Of a stretch of 36,409 nucleotides of DNA, positions 15,541 through 23,393 are shown piece after piece (the first letter of the stretch is position 1; every line of letters starts with the position of its first letter). Under the pieces are notes generated by a model. It ran no database searches. It was given only the letters and a program-made list of their open reading frames with translations, and was not told the origin of the DNA. This stretch comes from CAYJLW01 sp964370965 (GTDB lineage: Bacteria > Actinomycetota > Acidimicrobiia > UBA2766): contig CAYJLW010000042.1 of assembly GCA_964370965.1 (NCBI GenBank), positions 1 through 36,409 of the forward strand. Reading direction: 5' to 3'. A program made the position numbers and the translations under genes.

Positions 15541-17532
15541 ATGAAGCGCCGCGAGTTCCTGGGCGCCGCCACCGCTGCGGCGGGTACGGCAGCGGTCTCC
15601 GGTCTCGGGACCAGGGCCGGGGCCGCCGTGGGCGGGGCCCGCCGCCCGCCCCGCCCCAACGTGGTCCTCATCGTGAACGACGAGGAGCGCGACTGGGACA
15701 CGATCGAGAGCCTCCTCCCCGACGCGCCGGCCCGGGAGCGCTTCCGCGCCATGCTGCCCGCCCGGATGCGCCTGCGGCGCGGGGGCGTCCGCTTCCGCAA
15801 CCACCACACGCCCGTGGCCCCGTGCAGCCCCGCCCGCAGCGTCCTCTACACGGGCCACCACGCCCCCGACACCCAGGTGGTCGACAACCTGAACTTCGCC
15901 GTGCAGGAGTCGCTGCGCCCCGAAACACCCACCACGGCCGACGTCATGGGCGCTGCGGGCTACTACTGCGCGTACAAGGGCAAGGTCCACCTCTCCCACG
16001 AGCTCGACGTCTCCTCGAACTCCGCCACGCACACGACTGTCGCACGGCGCATGCGGGACCGCTACGGCTTCCGGGACTTCCAGGGGATCATGGTCCTCGG
16101 TGACGTCGAAGGGCCGAAAGCCGGCTACAGCCAGGATCCGGACACGGCCCGCAACGCGGCCTGCTGGCTGGCCCACCGGGCGCCCCGGATCCGCGGCCCG
16201 TGGTTGCTGGCCGTGAACTTCGTGAACCCCCACGACGTGATGATGGTGGACGTCGACGGAGTCCGCGGCGTGCAGCAGACGCAGTCCCGGGACTGGCCCC
16301 TCGTGCCCGTCCCGGACGACCCCGTCTACTGGTACTGGTGGAACCCCCGGAAGCCGGTGAACTTCCCGGGGGAAACGGGCTATACGCCGGGGACGCAGGG
16401 TCCCCGCCCGCAGATGCTGGACGAGTGGGCGAGCCTGCTCTCGGCCGTGTTCGGGAACGTCCCTTTCGAGGACCACTACCGCACGCATGTGAAGGTGTAC
16501 CGGGACCCCCAGCGACCCGAGCTGGGCACGCGCAGGCTGAACGTGCCGCTCTGGCAGGCGTACCTGAACTACTACCTGAACTGCCTCGTGGACAACGACC
16601 GTCACATCGGCAGCGTCCTCGACGCCGTGGTGAGCGGCGGCCACGCGGACAGCACGATCGTGGTGTTCACCGCCGACCACGGGGAGCTCGCCATGTCCCA
16701 CATGGGCGAGAGCCGGTACTTCGACGAGGCCATGACCGACGGGGCGCCACCGGACCCGGAAACGACCCGTGTCATGCCTCTCCGCCAGAAGGGCGGGTTC
16801 GTGTACCGGGAGAACCTGAACGTGCCTCTCGTCTTCGCCCGCCTCACGTCGAACCCCGCCGCCCCGGCGGCGGCCTGGCTGCCCGCCGTGGGTGTGGACG
16901 TGCCCGTCCTGTCCTCCTCCGTGGACGTCCTGGCGACCTTGGCCGCCGTGGCCGGGCTCACGCCCCGGCGCTATGAGACGGCCTTCGGGGACACGCTGGC
17001 CTCCCTCGGGATGCGCCGGACGCTCCCGGGCGCCTCCTTGCACAACGTGCTCGCCGCCCCCGGCCGCTACCGGAGGCCGCAGTGGCGCGACGGGCGGGGC
17101 AACGGCCGGGACGCCGTTCTCTTCACCTACGACGCCCCTTCCACGGTCGATGCCGACGTCGCCTACGAGACGGCCCAGGGGACCTGCGCCGAGGGCAGCG
17201 ACTGGACGAAGCGGGGGATGCTGCGGGGCTTCTTCGACGGCCGCAGGAAGTTCGCCCGGTACTTCTCCGCCCTCGACCACGCCGTCGTGAACTCGGCGGA
17301 GGCCGCCGCCGGTGACTACGCCGGGCTCACTTCCCTCGGCCACGGCCAGGACCTGCAGGTGTTCGACAGCGCCGCCGACCCGGGGGAACGGTGCAACGTG
17401 GCGGATCGGGCGGACGTGGGTGCGCTCAACTCCGTCCTGTACGACCTCATGGCCCGCGAGCTTGCCGATCCCCCCCGCACGCCGGACACGGTCGCCGCCG
17501 CCCTCTCCGCCCCAGCCTGCCCCGAGGGGTAG
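15541..17532 (+). CDS. Tat-exported sulfatase (arylsulfatase-type)
   Basis: Predicted secreted sulfatase hydrolysing sulfate esters. The 663-residue protein begins with a twin-arginine signal (KRREFLG at 2..8, then an Ala-rich hydrophobic stretch). The formylglycine signature CSPAR is at 95..99, so Cys95 would be converted to formylglycine. Metal-binding candidates are NDEERD near 46..51 and FTADHGELAMSHMG in the central domain. The ATG at 15541 was chosen because it places the Tat motif at the N-terminus and follows AAAGGA; earlier in-frame starts add no domain. The usual maturase (FGE or anSME) is not in this window. The neighbours are the LuxR-type regulator upstream and a secreted protein downstream, convergent. 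Confidence 0.92.
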   Translation: MKRREFLGAATAAAGTAAVSGLGTRAGAAVGGARRPPRPNVVLIVNDEERDWDTIESLLPDAPARERFRAMLPARMRLRRGGVRFRNHHTPVAPCSPARSVLYTGHHAPDTQVVDNLNFAVQESLRPETPTTADVMGAAGYYCAYKGKVHLSHELDVSSNSATHTTVARRMRDRYGFRDFQGIMVLGDVEGPKAGYSQDPDTARNAACWLAHRAPRIRGPWLLAVNFVNPHDVMMVDVDGVRGVQQTQSRDWPLVPVPDDPVYWYWWNPRKPVNFPGETGYTPGTQGPRPQMLDEWASLLSAVFGNVPFEDHYRTHVKVYRDPQRPELGTRRLNVPLWQAYLNYYLNCLVDNDRHIGSVLDAVVSGGHADSTIVVFTADHGELAMSHMGESRYFDEAMTDGAPPDPETTRVMPLRQKGGFVYRENLNVPLVFARLTSNPAAPAAAWLPAVGVDVPVLSSSVDVLATLAAVAGLTPRRYETAFGDTLASLGMRRTLPGASLHNVLAAPGRYRRPQWRDGRGNGRDAVLFTYDAPSTVDADVAYETAQGTCAEGSDWTKRGMLRGFFDGRRKFARYFSALDHAVVNSAEAAAGDYAGLTSLGHGQDLQVFDSAADPGERCNVADRADVGALNSVLYDLMARELADPPRTPDTVAAALSAPACPEG

Positions 17533-17660
17533 GGAACTCCAGCGCCGCCCCGTTTCCGCCCGAGGGCTCCGCGAGTCCGGCCCGGCCCGGTCAAAGTGAA
17601 GCCGTTGTCCCGGTATTCCGTGGATCCGGCATCACTTCTGACCCGCACGCCGGAGGCCCC

Positions 17661-18656
17661 TCACTCAGGGGACGGAGTCCCCCCTTCAAAGCGGTGTTCG
17701 TGAACCCAGAGGAGGCAGGGGTCGATGACGAGGATGCGCAGGACGCCGCCGGACACGTCCACGCCCTCCGTCTCGCCGTCGGTTCCGCAGACGCCCGCGA
17801 GGATCGGCAGCACCATCTGCTGGGGGACGGGGCCGAGGTTCGCGACCGCTCCGTGGACGTCGGATCCGGTGATCGCGGCGTCGAGGTCGATGCTGTACAC
17901 GGGCTTGCCCACGGCGCCGTCGTCGCTGGCGCAAACCAGGTTCGTGGGCGTGGAGAAGTCGCAGCCCTGGATCCGCGAGACGGTGCTGTCGAGGAGGACC
18001 TCGGCCACGGGGTCCACGTCGGCCCAGCCGCTCGCCGCAGGCGTGGGGAAGACCAGGAAGCGGGTCATGTCGTCCCATTCCCCGGCGACGACGTGGGCGC
18101 CGTCGGGAGTCACGGTCACCCAGGAGTTGTGGTCGGTCTCGCCCGGGTCGAGGTTGTGACGGGACACCGAGAGCACTTCGAGGGTGGCGGCGTCGAAGAC
18201 CCCGAGGGACTTCTGGGGCGGCAGCGTGGGCCCGAAGAGGCCGTCGCCGGGCGGGCCCTCGAACGGGGCGTAGACCTTGGCGTCGTGGACGTCTATGTCG
18301 CCCACATGCTCGTAGCCGTTGAAGAGCAACTGGATCGGGATGCCCCAGGCGAAGCGCACCGTGCCCCCGCCGACATCCGCGCGCTCCAGCGTGAACTGGG
18401 AGGAGTAGACGGTGTGGGACGGCTCGGCGGGGTCCGAGGCAAGCCCCTGGCTGCGGATGAACCACCAGATTCGCTCACCTGCCGGGTTCCAGGGCCCGAG
18501 CGGCCCACTGAGCGGGGTGTCGGGCCCGAGCGGCCCACTGAGCGGGGCGGGGGGGTCGGGGCGAGCACCTGCGGGCACGATGCCGAGCCAGAGCCAGGCG
18601 GAGACCGCTGTGACTGCGATTCGCAGCGCCGTTGAGCGGCCCGATGTCCTTCGCAT
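17661..18656 (-). CDS. Secreted protein of unknown function
   Basis: No family recognised with confidence. The 331-residue product has a Sec signal peptide (basic MRRTSGRSTALR, hydrophobic core, likely cleavage after AGA near residue 31). A tandem 10-residue repeat PLSGPLGP-x-x follows at about 37..57. The remaining 270 residues are rich in beta-strand patterns with recurrent Val-Asp-Gly turns (VTVTPDGAHVVAGEWDD, VFDAATLEVLSVSRHNL), suggesting a beta-propeller-like secreted domain. Four cysteines could make disulfides. The start ATG 18656 has GAGGCGGGG upstream. It lies tail to tail with the sulfatase; a shared role is only a guess. Confidence 0.75.
   Translation of the reverse strand: MRRTSGRSTALRIAVTAVSAWLWLGIVPAGARPDPPAPLSGPLGPDTPLSGPLGPWNPAGERIWWFIRSQGLASDPAEPSHTVYSSQFTLERADVGGGTVRFAWGIPIQLLFNGYEHVGDIDVHDAKVYAPFEGPPGDGLFGPTLPPQKSLGVFDAATLEVLSVSRHNLDPGETDHNSWVTVTPDGAHVVAGEWDDMTRFLVFPTPAASGWADVDPVAEVLLDSTVSRIQGCDFSTPTNLVCASDDGAVGKPVYSIDLDAAITGSDVHGAVANLGPVPQQMVLPILAGVCGTDGETEGVDVSGGVLRILVIDPCLLWVHEHRFEGGTPSPE
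18492..18547 (+). repeat. Two-copy tandem repeat in the secreted-protein gene
   Basis: A 26-base sequence is repeated identically at 18492..18517 and 18522..18547 (period 30). On the coding (minus) strand it gives two copies of PLSGPLGP with a two-residue spacer, just after the signal peptide. In-frame slippage duplication is likely. Confidence 0.9.
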
Positions 18657-19039
18657 GCCCCGCCTCTTTCAGTCTCTCAGGTGCTTCGCCGTGACTGCCC
18701 TGGACCCCTGCAGAGTTGGGTGTGGGAGCCGGAGAGGGCGGTGCAACCGACGGCTCGGCACGTGGCGGTGCCCAGCGTGTCGGCGGGGATCCCTCTCGGC
18801 ACCCCGCTGGGGCCGGCTGCGCGTCAGCCAGTCGTGGTCGACGGGGGTGTCTTCCCGAGGCCGGGCTCTGCCCGGCCCGGAACGGCGCACGGGTCGGGCG
18901 GCGGTCGGGTCAGGAAGGGGGGAGAGTCGCGGGGGGGGGGGGGGGGGCGCGCGGCGGGGCCCCCCCGGGGTGCCCCCGCGGACCGGGCCGCCCGACCCCN
19001 NNNNNNNNNGCCGCTGGCTCCCCCCTCGAAGGGCCTGCC
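18657..19039. other. Intergenic stretch with poly-G run and scaffold gap
   Basis: About 380 bases without a credible gene. It includes a 17-G homopolymer at 18931..18947, flanking G/C-only sequence (18948..18975), and ten Ns at 19000..19009. The Ns mark an assembly gap, so the distance and even the linkage between the secreted-protein gene and the downstream carboxylase cluster are unverified. I see no RNA gene here. Confidence 0.85.
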
Positions 19040-19045
19040 TACGAT
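19040..19045 (+). promoter_or_regulatory. Candidate -10 box of the crotonyl-CoA carboxylase cluster
   Basis: TACGAT lies 49 bases before the ATG, giving a predicted start near 19052 and a leader of roughly 43 bases that includes the ribosome site GGAGG (19084..19088). Confidence 0.35.
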
Positions 19046-19094
19046 TCCCCTCCGATCCGAGCACGAACTCCCGACCGTTCCGCGGAGGACCGAC

Positions 19095-20477
19095 ATGGCC
19101 GCTTCCACAGCCGAGTCGCAGGCGATCGTCGATGCCGTCGCCGCCGGGGCGACCGGCGACGACCTCGCCCGCCTCGACCTCCCGGAGTCGATGCGGGCGG
19201 CCACGATCCATGCCGACGAGGTGGAGATGTTCGCCGGCCTGCCCTCGGCGGAGAAGGACCCGTGCCGCTCCGTCCATGTGGAGGACGTCCCGATCCCGCC
19301 CCTGGGCCCGAACGAGTGCCTGATCGCCGTCATGGCGTCGGCGATCAACTTCAACACCGTCTGGACGTCGATCTTCGAGCCCCTGCCCACGTTCAGCTTC
19401 CTGAAGCGGAACGCGAGGCGTTCGGAGGCGCAGGCCCGCCACGACCTCCCGTACCACGTCATGGGCTCCGACGCCGCCGCCGTCGTCCTGCGCGTAGGCC
19501 CGGGCGTGACGAAGTGGAAGCCGGGCGACCGGGTCGTGGTGCACTGCGGTGACGTCACCATGGAGGGCCCGGAGGGCTACGACGACGGCATGCTGGACAC
19601 GGGCCAGCTCATCTGGGGCTTCGAGACGAACTTCGGGAGCCTCGCCGAGATCTCCCTCGTGAAGGCGAACCAGCTCATGCCGAAGCCGGCGCACCTCACG
19701 TGGGAGGAGGCCGCCTCCATGCCGCTGGTGTCCTGCACCGCGTACCGCATGCTCGTGGGCGACAACGGCGCCCGCATGAAGCAGGGCGACGTCGTCCTCA
19801 TCTGGGGGGCCACCGGCGGCCTGGGCGGCTTCGCAGTGCAGTACGTCCTCAACGGCGGCGGCATTCCCGTCGGTGTGGTGAGCTCGGAGAAGCGGGTGGC
19901 GCTCGCCAAGGGGCTGGGCTGCGAGCGGGTGGTCGACCGGCGGGCAGAGGGTCTCGAGTTCTGGAAGTCCGACACGGAACAGGACCCGAAGGCGTGGCTG
20001 GCGCTGGGCAAGAAGGTGCGCGAGCTCACGGGCGGTGAGGATCCCGACGTCGTCTACGAGCACCCCGGCCGTTCCACCTTCGGGGCGAGCGTGTTCGTCG
20101 CCAAGCGGGGCGGCACGATCGTGACGTGCGCCTCGACCAGCGGCTACATGCACGAGTACGACAACCGCTACCTGTGGATGAACCTGAAGCGGATCGTGGG
20201 CAGCCACTTCGCCAACTACAAGGAGGCCTGGGAGGCCAACCGTCTCGCCTGCATGGGCCGGATCCATCCCATCATGTCGGCGGTCTATCCCCTCGCAGAG
20301 GCCGGCGAGGCCGCCAGGGCGGTGCACCGGAACCAGGCCGAGGGCAAGATCGGCATCCAGGTTCTCGCCCCCGCGCTCGGTGAGGGCGTCACCGACCCGG
20401 AGCTGCGCGAGCGCCACGTCGACAAGATCACCCTGTTCCAGCACGAAGTCCAGCACGAAGTCCAGCGGGAAGGTTGA
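19095..20477 (+). CDS. ccrA: Crotonyl-CoA carboxylase/reductase
   Basis: Reductively carboxylates crotonyl-CoA with CO2 and NADPH to ethylmalonyl-CoA, the key step of the ethylmalonyl-CoA pathway and a source of polyketide extender units. The 460-residue MDR-superfamily protein has the long N-terminal extension of the family and the nucleotide loop WGATGGLGG (237..245). From memory, the CO2-pocket residues of the Kitasatospora enzyme are N81, F170, E171 and H365; a constant offset of 6 puts them at N87, F176, E177 and H371 here, all present. This favours a true carboxylase over a plain reductase. GGAGG six bases before the ATG fixes the start. The last residues contain a duplicated QHEV. pccB follows 9 bases later. 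Confidence 0.95.
   Translation: MAASTAESQAIVDAVAAGATGDDLARLDLPESMRAATIHADEVEMFAGLPSAEKDPCRSVHVEDVPIPPLGPNECLIAVMASAINFNTVWTSIFEPLPTFSFLKRNARRSEAQARHDLPYHVMGSDAAAVVLRVGPGVTKWKPGDRVVVHCGDVTMEGPEGYDDGMLDTGQLIWGFETNFGSLAEISLVKANQLMPKPAHLTWEEAASMPLVSCTAYRMLVGDNGARMKQGDVVLIWGATGGLGGFAVQYVLNGGGIPVGVVSSEKRVALAKGLGCERVVDRRAEGLEFWKSDTEQDPKAWLALGKKVRELTGGEDPDVVYEHPGRSTFGASVFVAKRGGTIVTCASTSGYMHEYDNRYLWMNLKRIVGSHFANYKEAWEANRLACMGRIHPIMSAVYPLAEAGEAARAVHRNQAEGKIGIQVLAPALGEGVTDPELRERHVDKITLFQHEVQHEVQREG
20438..20466 (+). repeat. 12-bp tandem repeat at the 3' end of ccrA
   Basis: Two full copies of CCAGCACGAAGT plus CCAGC, in frame, encoding QHEV-QHEV-Q just before the stop codon. Probably slippage; it lengthens the C-terminus by four residues. 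Confidence 0.85.
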
Positions 20478-20486
20478 CGAGAACGC

Positions 20487-22082
20487 ATGAGCGAGTCGAC
20501 CGAGAACACCCCCGCGCCCGCTCCGCGCCTGCGCACGGCGGCCGACAAGATCGCCGATCTCGAGGATCGGCTCTTCGCCGCCACGCACGCCGGGAGCGAG
20601 GGCGCCGTCGACAAGCAGCACGCCCGGGGCAAGAAGACGGCGCGTGAGCGCCTCGACATCCTCCTCGACCCGGGGAGCTTCGTCGAGATGGACGAGCTCG
20701 CCCGCCACCGTGCCCACGGTTTCGGGATCGAGAACACCCGGCCCTACAGCGACGGCGTGGTCACGGGCTGGGGGGAGGTCGAGGGCCGCAAGGTCTTCGT
20801 CTTCGCGCAGGACTTCACCGTCTTCGGGGGCAGCCTGGGCGAGGTCTTCTCCGAGAAGATCTGCAAGATCATGGACATGGCCCTCAAGACCGGGGCCCCC
20901 GTGATCGGCCTCAACGACTCCGGGGGCGCCCGCATCCAGGAGGGCGTCGTGAGCCTCTCCAGCTACGGGGACATTTTCTACCGCAACGTCCTCGCCTCCG
21001 GCGTGGTCCCGCAGCTCTCGGTGATCATGGGGCCCTGCGCGGGCGGCGCCGTCTACTCCCCGGCGATGACGGATTTCATCTTCATGGTGAAGCAGACGTC
21101 GCACATGTTCATCACCGGCCCGGACGTCATCAAGGCCGTCACGGGCGAGGACGTCACCCAGGAGGAGCTCGGCGGCGCCATGAGCCACGCCTCGCGCTCC
21201 GGGGTGGCGGACTTCGTGGCCGACGACGAGCAGCAGTGCCTCGAGGACGTGCGCTACCTGCTGTCGTTCCTGCCCCTGAACAACGCCGAGGACCCGCCCC
21301 GCCTCGAGTCCGAGGACGACCCCGACCGCGTCGTCCCGGAGCTCGACGAGTTCCTGCCCGTGACGTCCAACCAGGCGTATGACGTGCGGGACCTCGTCGG
21401 CCTCGTGATGGACGAGGGCGAGTTCCTCGAGCAGCACGCGCACTGGGCACAGAACATCGTCACGGGTTTCGCCCGCCTCGACGGGTTCTCCGTGGGCGTG
21501 GTCGCCAACCAGCCCCAGGTTCTCGCGGGCACCCTGGACATCGAGGCGTCCGAGAAGGCGGCCCGCTTCGTGCGCTTCTGCGACGCGTTCAACATCCCCC
21601 TGGTCACGTTCGTGGACGTCCCCGGCTTCCTGCCCGGGACCGACCAGGAGTACGGCGGGATCATCAAGCACGGCGCCAAGCTCCTGTACGCCTACTGCGA
21701 GGCGACCGTGCCCCGAATCCAGGTCGTGGTGCGCAAGAGCTACGGCGGCGCCTACGTCGTGATGAACTCCCGTTCCATCGGTTGCGACTACTGCATCGCC
21801 TGGCCCACCGCCGAGCTCGCCGTGATGGGTGCCTCCGGGGCGGTGAACATCATCAGCCGCCGCGAGATCGAGTCCGCCCCCGACCCCGAGCTGCGCCGCG
21901 CGGAGCTCATCGCCCAGTACACCGACGAGTACTGCACCCCGTACCTGGCGGCGGAGCGGGGCTACGTCGACGAGGTGATCCGGCCCTCGGAGACCCGGGC
22001 CCGCCTCGTGCGCGGCCTCCGGATGTTGCTGACGAAGCGCCAGGACCGCCCGCAGCGCAAGCACGGGAACATCCCGCTGTGA
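20487..22082 (+). CDS. pccB: Acyl-CoA carboxylase beta subunit (propionyl-CoA type)
   Basis: Carboxyltransferase subunit of a biotin-dependent acyl-CoA carboxylase, moving the carboxyl group from biotin to propionyl- or acetyl-CoA. The 531-residue protein shows both crotonase-like halves: GLNDSGGARIQEGV and MGPCAGGAVYSPA in the first, and FVDVPGFLPGTDQE, KSYGGAYVVM and AWPTAELAVMGASGAVNI in the second. In the Streptomyces enzymes one residue near this last motif decides propionyl versus acetyl preference, with Asp favouring propionyl. Asp434 in GCDYCIAWP seems to occupy that place, but I could not align it exactly. The epsilon-subunit start overlaps its stop. The biotin carboxylase (alpha) subunit must be encoded elsewhere. 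Confidence 0.94.
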   Translation: MSESTENTPAPAPRLRTAADKIADLEDRLFAATHAGSEGAVDKQHARGKKTARERLDILLDPGSFVEMDELARHRAHGFGIENTRPYSDGVVTGWGEVEGRKVFVFAQDFTVFGGSLGEVFSEKICKIMDMALKTGAPVIGLNDSGGARIQEGVVSLSSYGDIFYRNVLASGVVPQLSVIMGPCAGGAVYSPAMTDFIFMVKQTSHMFITGPDVIKAVTGEDVTQEELGGAMSHASRSGVADFVADDEQQCLEDVRYLLSFLPLNNAEDPPRLESEDDPDRVVPELDEFLPVTSNQAYDVRDLVGLVMDEGEFLEQHAHWAQNIVTGFARLDGFSVGVVANQPQVLAGTLDIEASEKAARFVRFCDAFNIPLVTFVDVPGFLPGTDQEYGGIIKHGAKLLYAYCEATVPRIQVVVRKSYGGAYVVMNSRSIGCDYCIAWPTAELAVMGASGAVNIISRREIESAPDPELRRAELIAQYTDEYCTPYLAAERGYVDEVIRPSETRARLVRGLRMLLTKRQDRPQRKHGNIPL

Positions 22083-22306
22083 GGATCCGTGTCGTCCGCG
22101 GGGGCGTCCCTTCGCCCGAGCAGGTGGCGGCGCTCGCCCTGGGCGTGCGGGAGCTCACCCGCCGCCGGCCCGCTCCTCCACCCCCCGCACAGCCCGCCGA
22201 CGCCTGGGCGCGCCAGGGTCGCATGACCGCCCTCGACGTCCCCCCCGGGTTGGCGCGCTGGCCGGGGGAGCCCCCCGGCCGCGCCTGGCGGAGAGCGACG
22301 CAGTAG
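22079..22306 (+). CDS. Acyl-CoA carboxylase epsilon subunit
   Basis: A 75-residue protein of the small actinobacterial ACC epsilon family, which stabilises or stimulates the alpha-beta carboxylase complex. It starts MRIRVVRGGVPSPEQVAALA (GTG start), the family's hallmark RVVRG-x-P-x-x-E-x-AAL segment. The C-terminal half has the usual spaced Trp/Arg pattern (DAWARQGRM, PGLARWPG, PGRAWRRA). The GTG overlaps the pccB stop by 4 bases (GTGA), so translation is coupled. Its presence supports an actinobacterial origin and a complete alpha-beta-epsilon enzyme. It is short and easily missed by gene finders. Confidence 0.88.
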   Translation: MRIRVVRGGVPSPEQVAALALGVRELTRRRPAPPPPAQPADAWARQGRMTALDVPPGLARWPGEPPGRAWRRATQ

Positions 22307-22345
22307 CGCTACGGAGGAGCGGAGGCGGGTCATCCGAACGCAACT

Positions 22346-22383
22346 GGGCGCGCTACGCGTCGCATCTGACGCGCAACGCGCCC
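22346..22383. terminator. Bidirectional hairpin between the carboxylase cluster and the BPL_N-like gene
   Basis: GGGCGCG/CGCGCCC (22346..22352 with 22377..22383) and an inner CGCGTC/GACGCG (22356..22361 with 22368..22373) form a two-tier stem with a 6-base loop. It sits between two convergent stop codons, and the right position suits a terminator for both strands. No U-tract. Confidence 0.6.
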
Positions 22384-22391
22384 GGTTTGCC

Positions 22392-23222
22392 TTATGACGA
22401 CAGGGCGTCTCGCATCATGTCTCGTGCGAGATCCTCGGTGGGCTGCCAGGCCTCGGAGTTGGGCATGTCGTCTTCGATCCAGGAGGCGTCGGCCTCCGGG
22501 TGGGGTCCCATCAGGTAGACCCTGCCCTCGCCGAGGCGGTAGGAGAGCGCTGCCAGGGAACCATCCTCGTAGGTGGCGACGTCGGTGATTCCCGAGCTCT
22601 CCGACGGGACGAACCTCGGACCGAGCTGGTAGTACACCGCCCTCGGGGTGCCTTTCCACTTCACCGTGACCACCCTCGGGTCGGCGTCCTCCACGTAGCT
22701 CTCGGCCTCGACCGGGGCGAGGCCGAGAGCATCGACGAAGCGGTCGTCTTCCTCCCATCCCGTCGATGCGACGTAGGCCCCGCCGCAGATGCCGAGATAC
22801 GTCCCGCCGGAGGAGACGAAGGCCCGGATCGCCTCGACGGTGGCGGGCGCGAAGGACTCGACCAGCGGGTCGATGTCGTCGACGGTGCCACCGACTGCGA
22901 GCAGTCGGGCGTCCGGAAGAAGGCCGATCAGTTGCTCCGGATGCGAGAACCTGACCGTCTTGAGACGGGACTCGGCGAGGAGCCGTTCGAGGGACTGTAG
23001 GGCGTCCGCGTCGGCGAAGGCGCCGGCGTACACGAGCGCGACGTCGCCTCGAGGATTGGACGCGGGTTCGTCGCCATCGCGGAGACGTGTGCTCTCACGC
23101 TTCGCCACCCGTGGTTCCCTCGCAGTCCGCGCGCCTCGCTCCGGTGAAGCCGACAGGACGAGCGTCAGGGCCGCGGCCAAGGCGACCACGCCGAGGAGGA
23201 GCACCAGCGTCGTCTTCTTCAT
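22392..23222 (-). CDS. Exported BPL_N / class I glutamine-amidotransferase-like protein
   Basis: A 276-residue protein with a signal anchor or signal peptide (MKKTTLVLLLGVVALAAALTLVL) followed by a domain resembling the N-terminal domain of some biotin-protein ligases (BPL_N), itself a class I amidotransferase-like fold. The nucleophile elbow GGTYLGICGGAYVAS puts Cys146 at the expected turn, and GPHPEAD supplies His241 and Glu243, so a full Cys-His-Glu triad seems present. No ligase or synthetase domain is attached. ATG 23222 was chosen because it starts the signal. It is convergent with pccB-epsilon and divergent from transketolase. The substrate is unknown; a cell-envelope amidase or peptidase is one possibility. 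Confidence 0.8.
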   Translation of the reverse strand: MKKTTLVLLLGVVALAAALTLVLSASPERGARTAREPRVAKRESTRLRDGDEPASNPRGDVALVYAGAFADADALQSLERLLAESRLKTVRFSHPEQLIGLLPDARLLAVGGTVDDIDPLVESFAPATVEAIRAFVSSGGTYLGICGGAYVASTGWEEDDRFVDALGLAPVEAESYVEDADPRVVTVKWKGTPRAVYYQLGPRFVPSESSGITDVATYEDGSLAALSYRLGEGRVYLMGPHPEADASWIEDDMPNSEAWQPTEDLARDMMRDALSS

Positions 23223-23393
23223 CGTGGGACGGGTCCTCTCGTCCGGACCCCGGGCGGGGCCCCGGGGCCACCAGGGACAGTACGCGTGCTCGGGTGCATC
23301 CGGCGCGACGAGTGGGCGAGGGCCGGTGTTGTGGTCCGGGGGCCGTCCCGTCGGGTACAAAGGGGCTCACCCGTCCATTCCCAGGGAGACCGC

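Noticed and set aside
13402..17343. A minus-strand open frame of 1313 codons
   Set aside because: It runs antisense through the LuxR-type regulator and the sulfatase, which both have clear domains. Its composition (Arg, Gly, Val, His rich, no motifs) is that of a GC-rich shadow frame.
18931..18947. Poly-G tract as a phase-variable repeat
   Set aside because: It sits next to the N gap in G/C-only sequence and is better explained as an assembly or sequencing artefact.
18669..22064. A minus-strand open frame of 1131 codons
   Set aside because: It is antisense to ccrA and pccB, passes through the N gap, and has no recognisable domain.
22392..23222. Biotin-protein ligase for the adjacent carboxylase
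   Set aside because: Only the BPL_N-like domain is present, behind a signal sequence; the ligase catalytic domain and its GRGRxG-type motif are missing.
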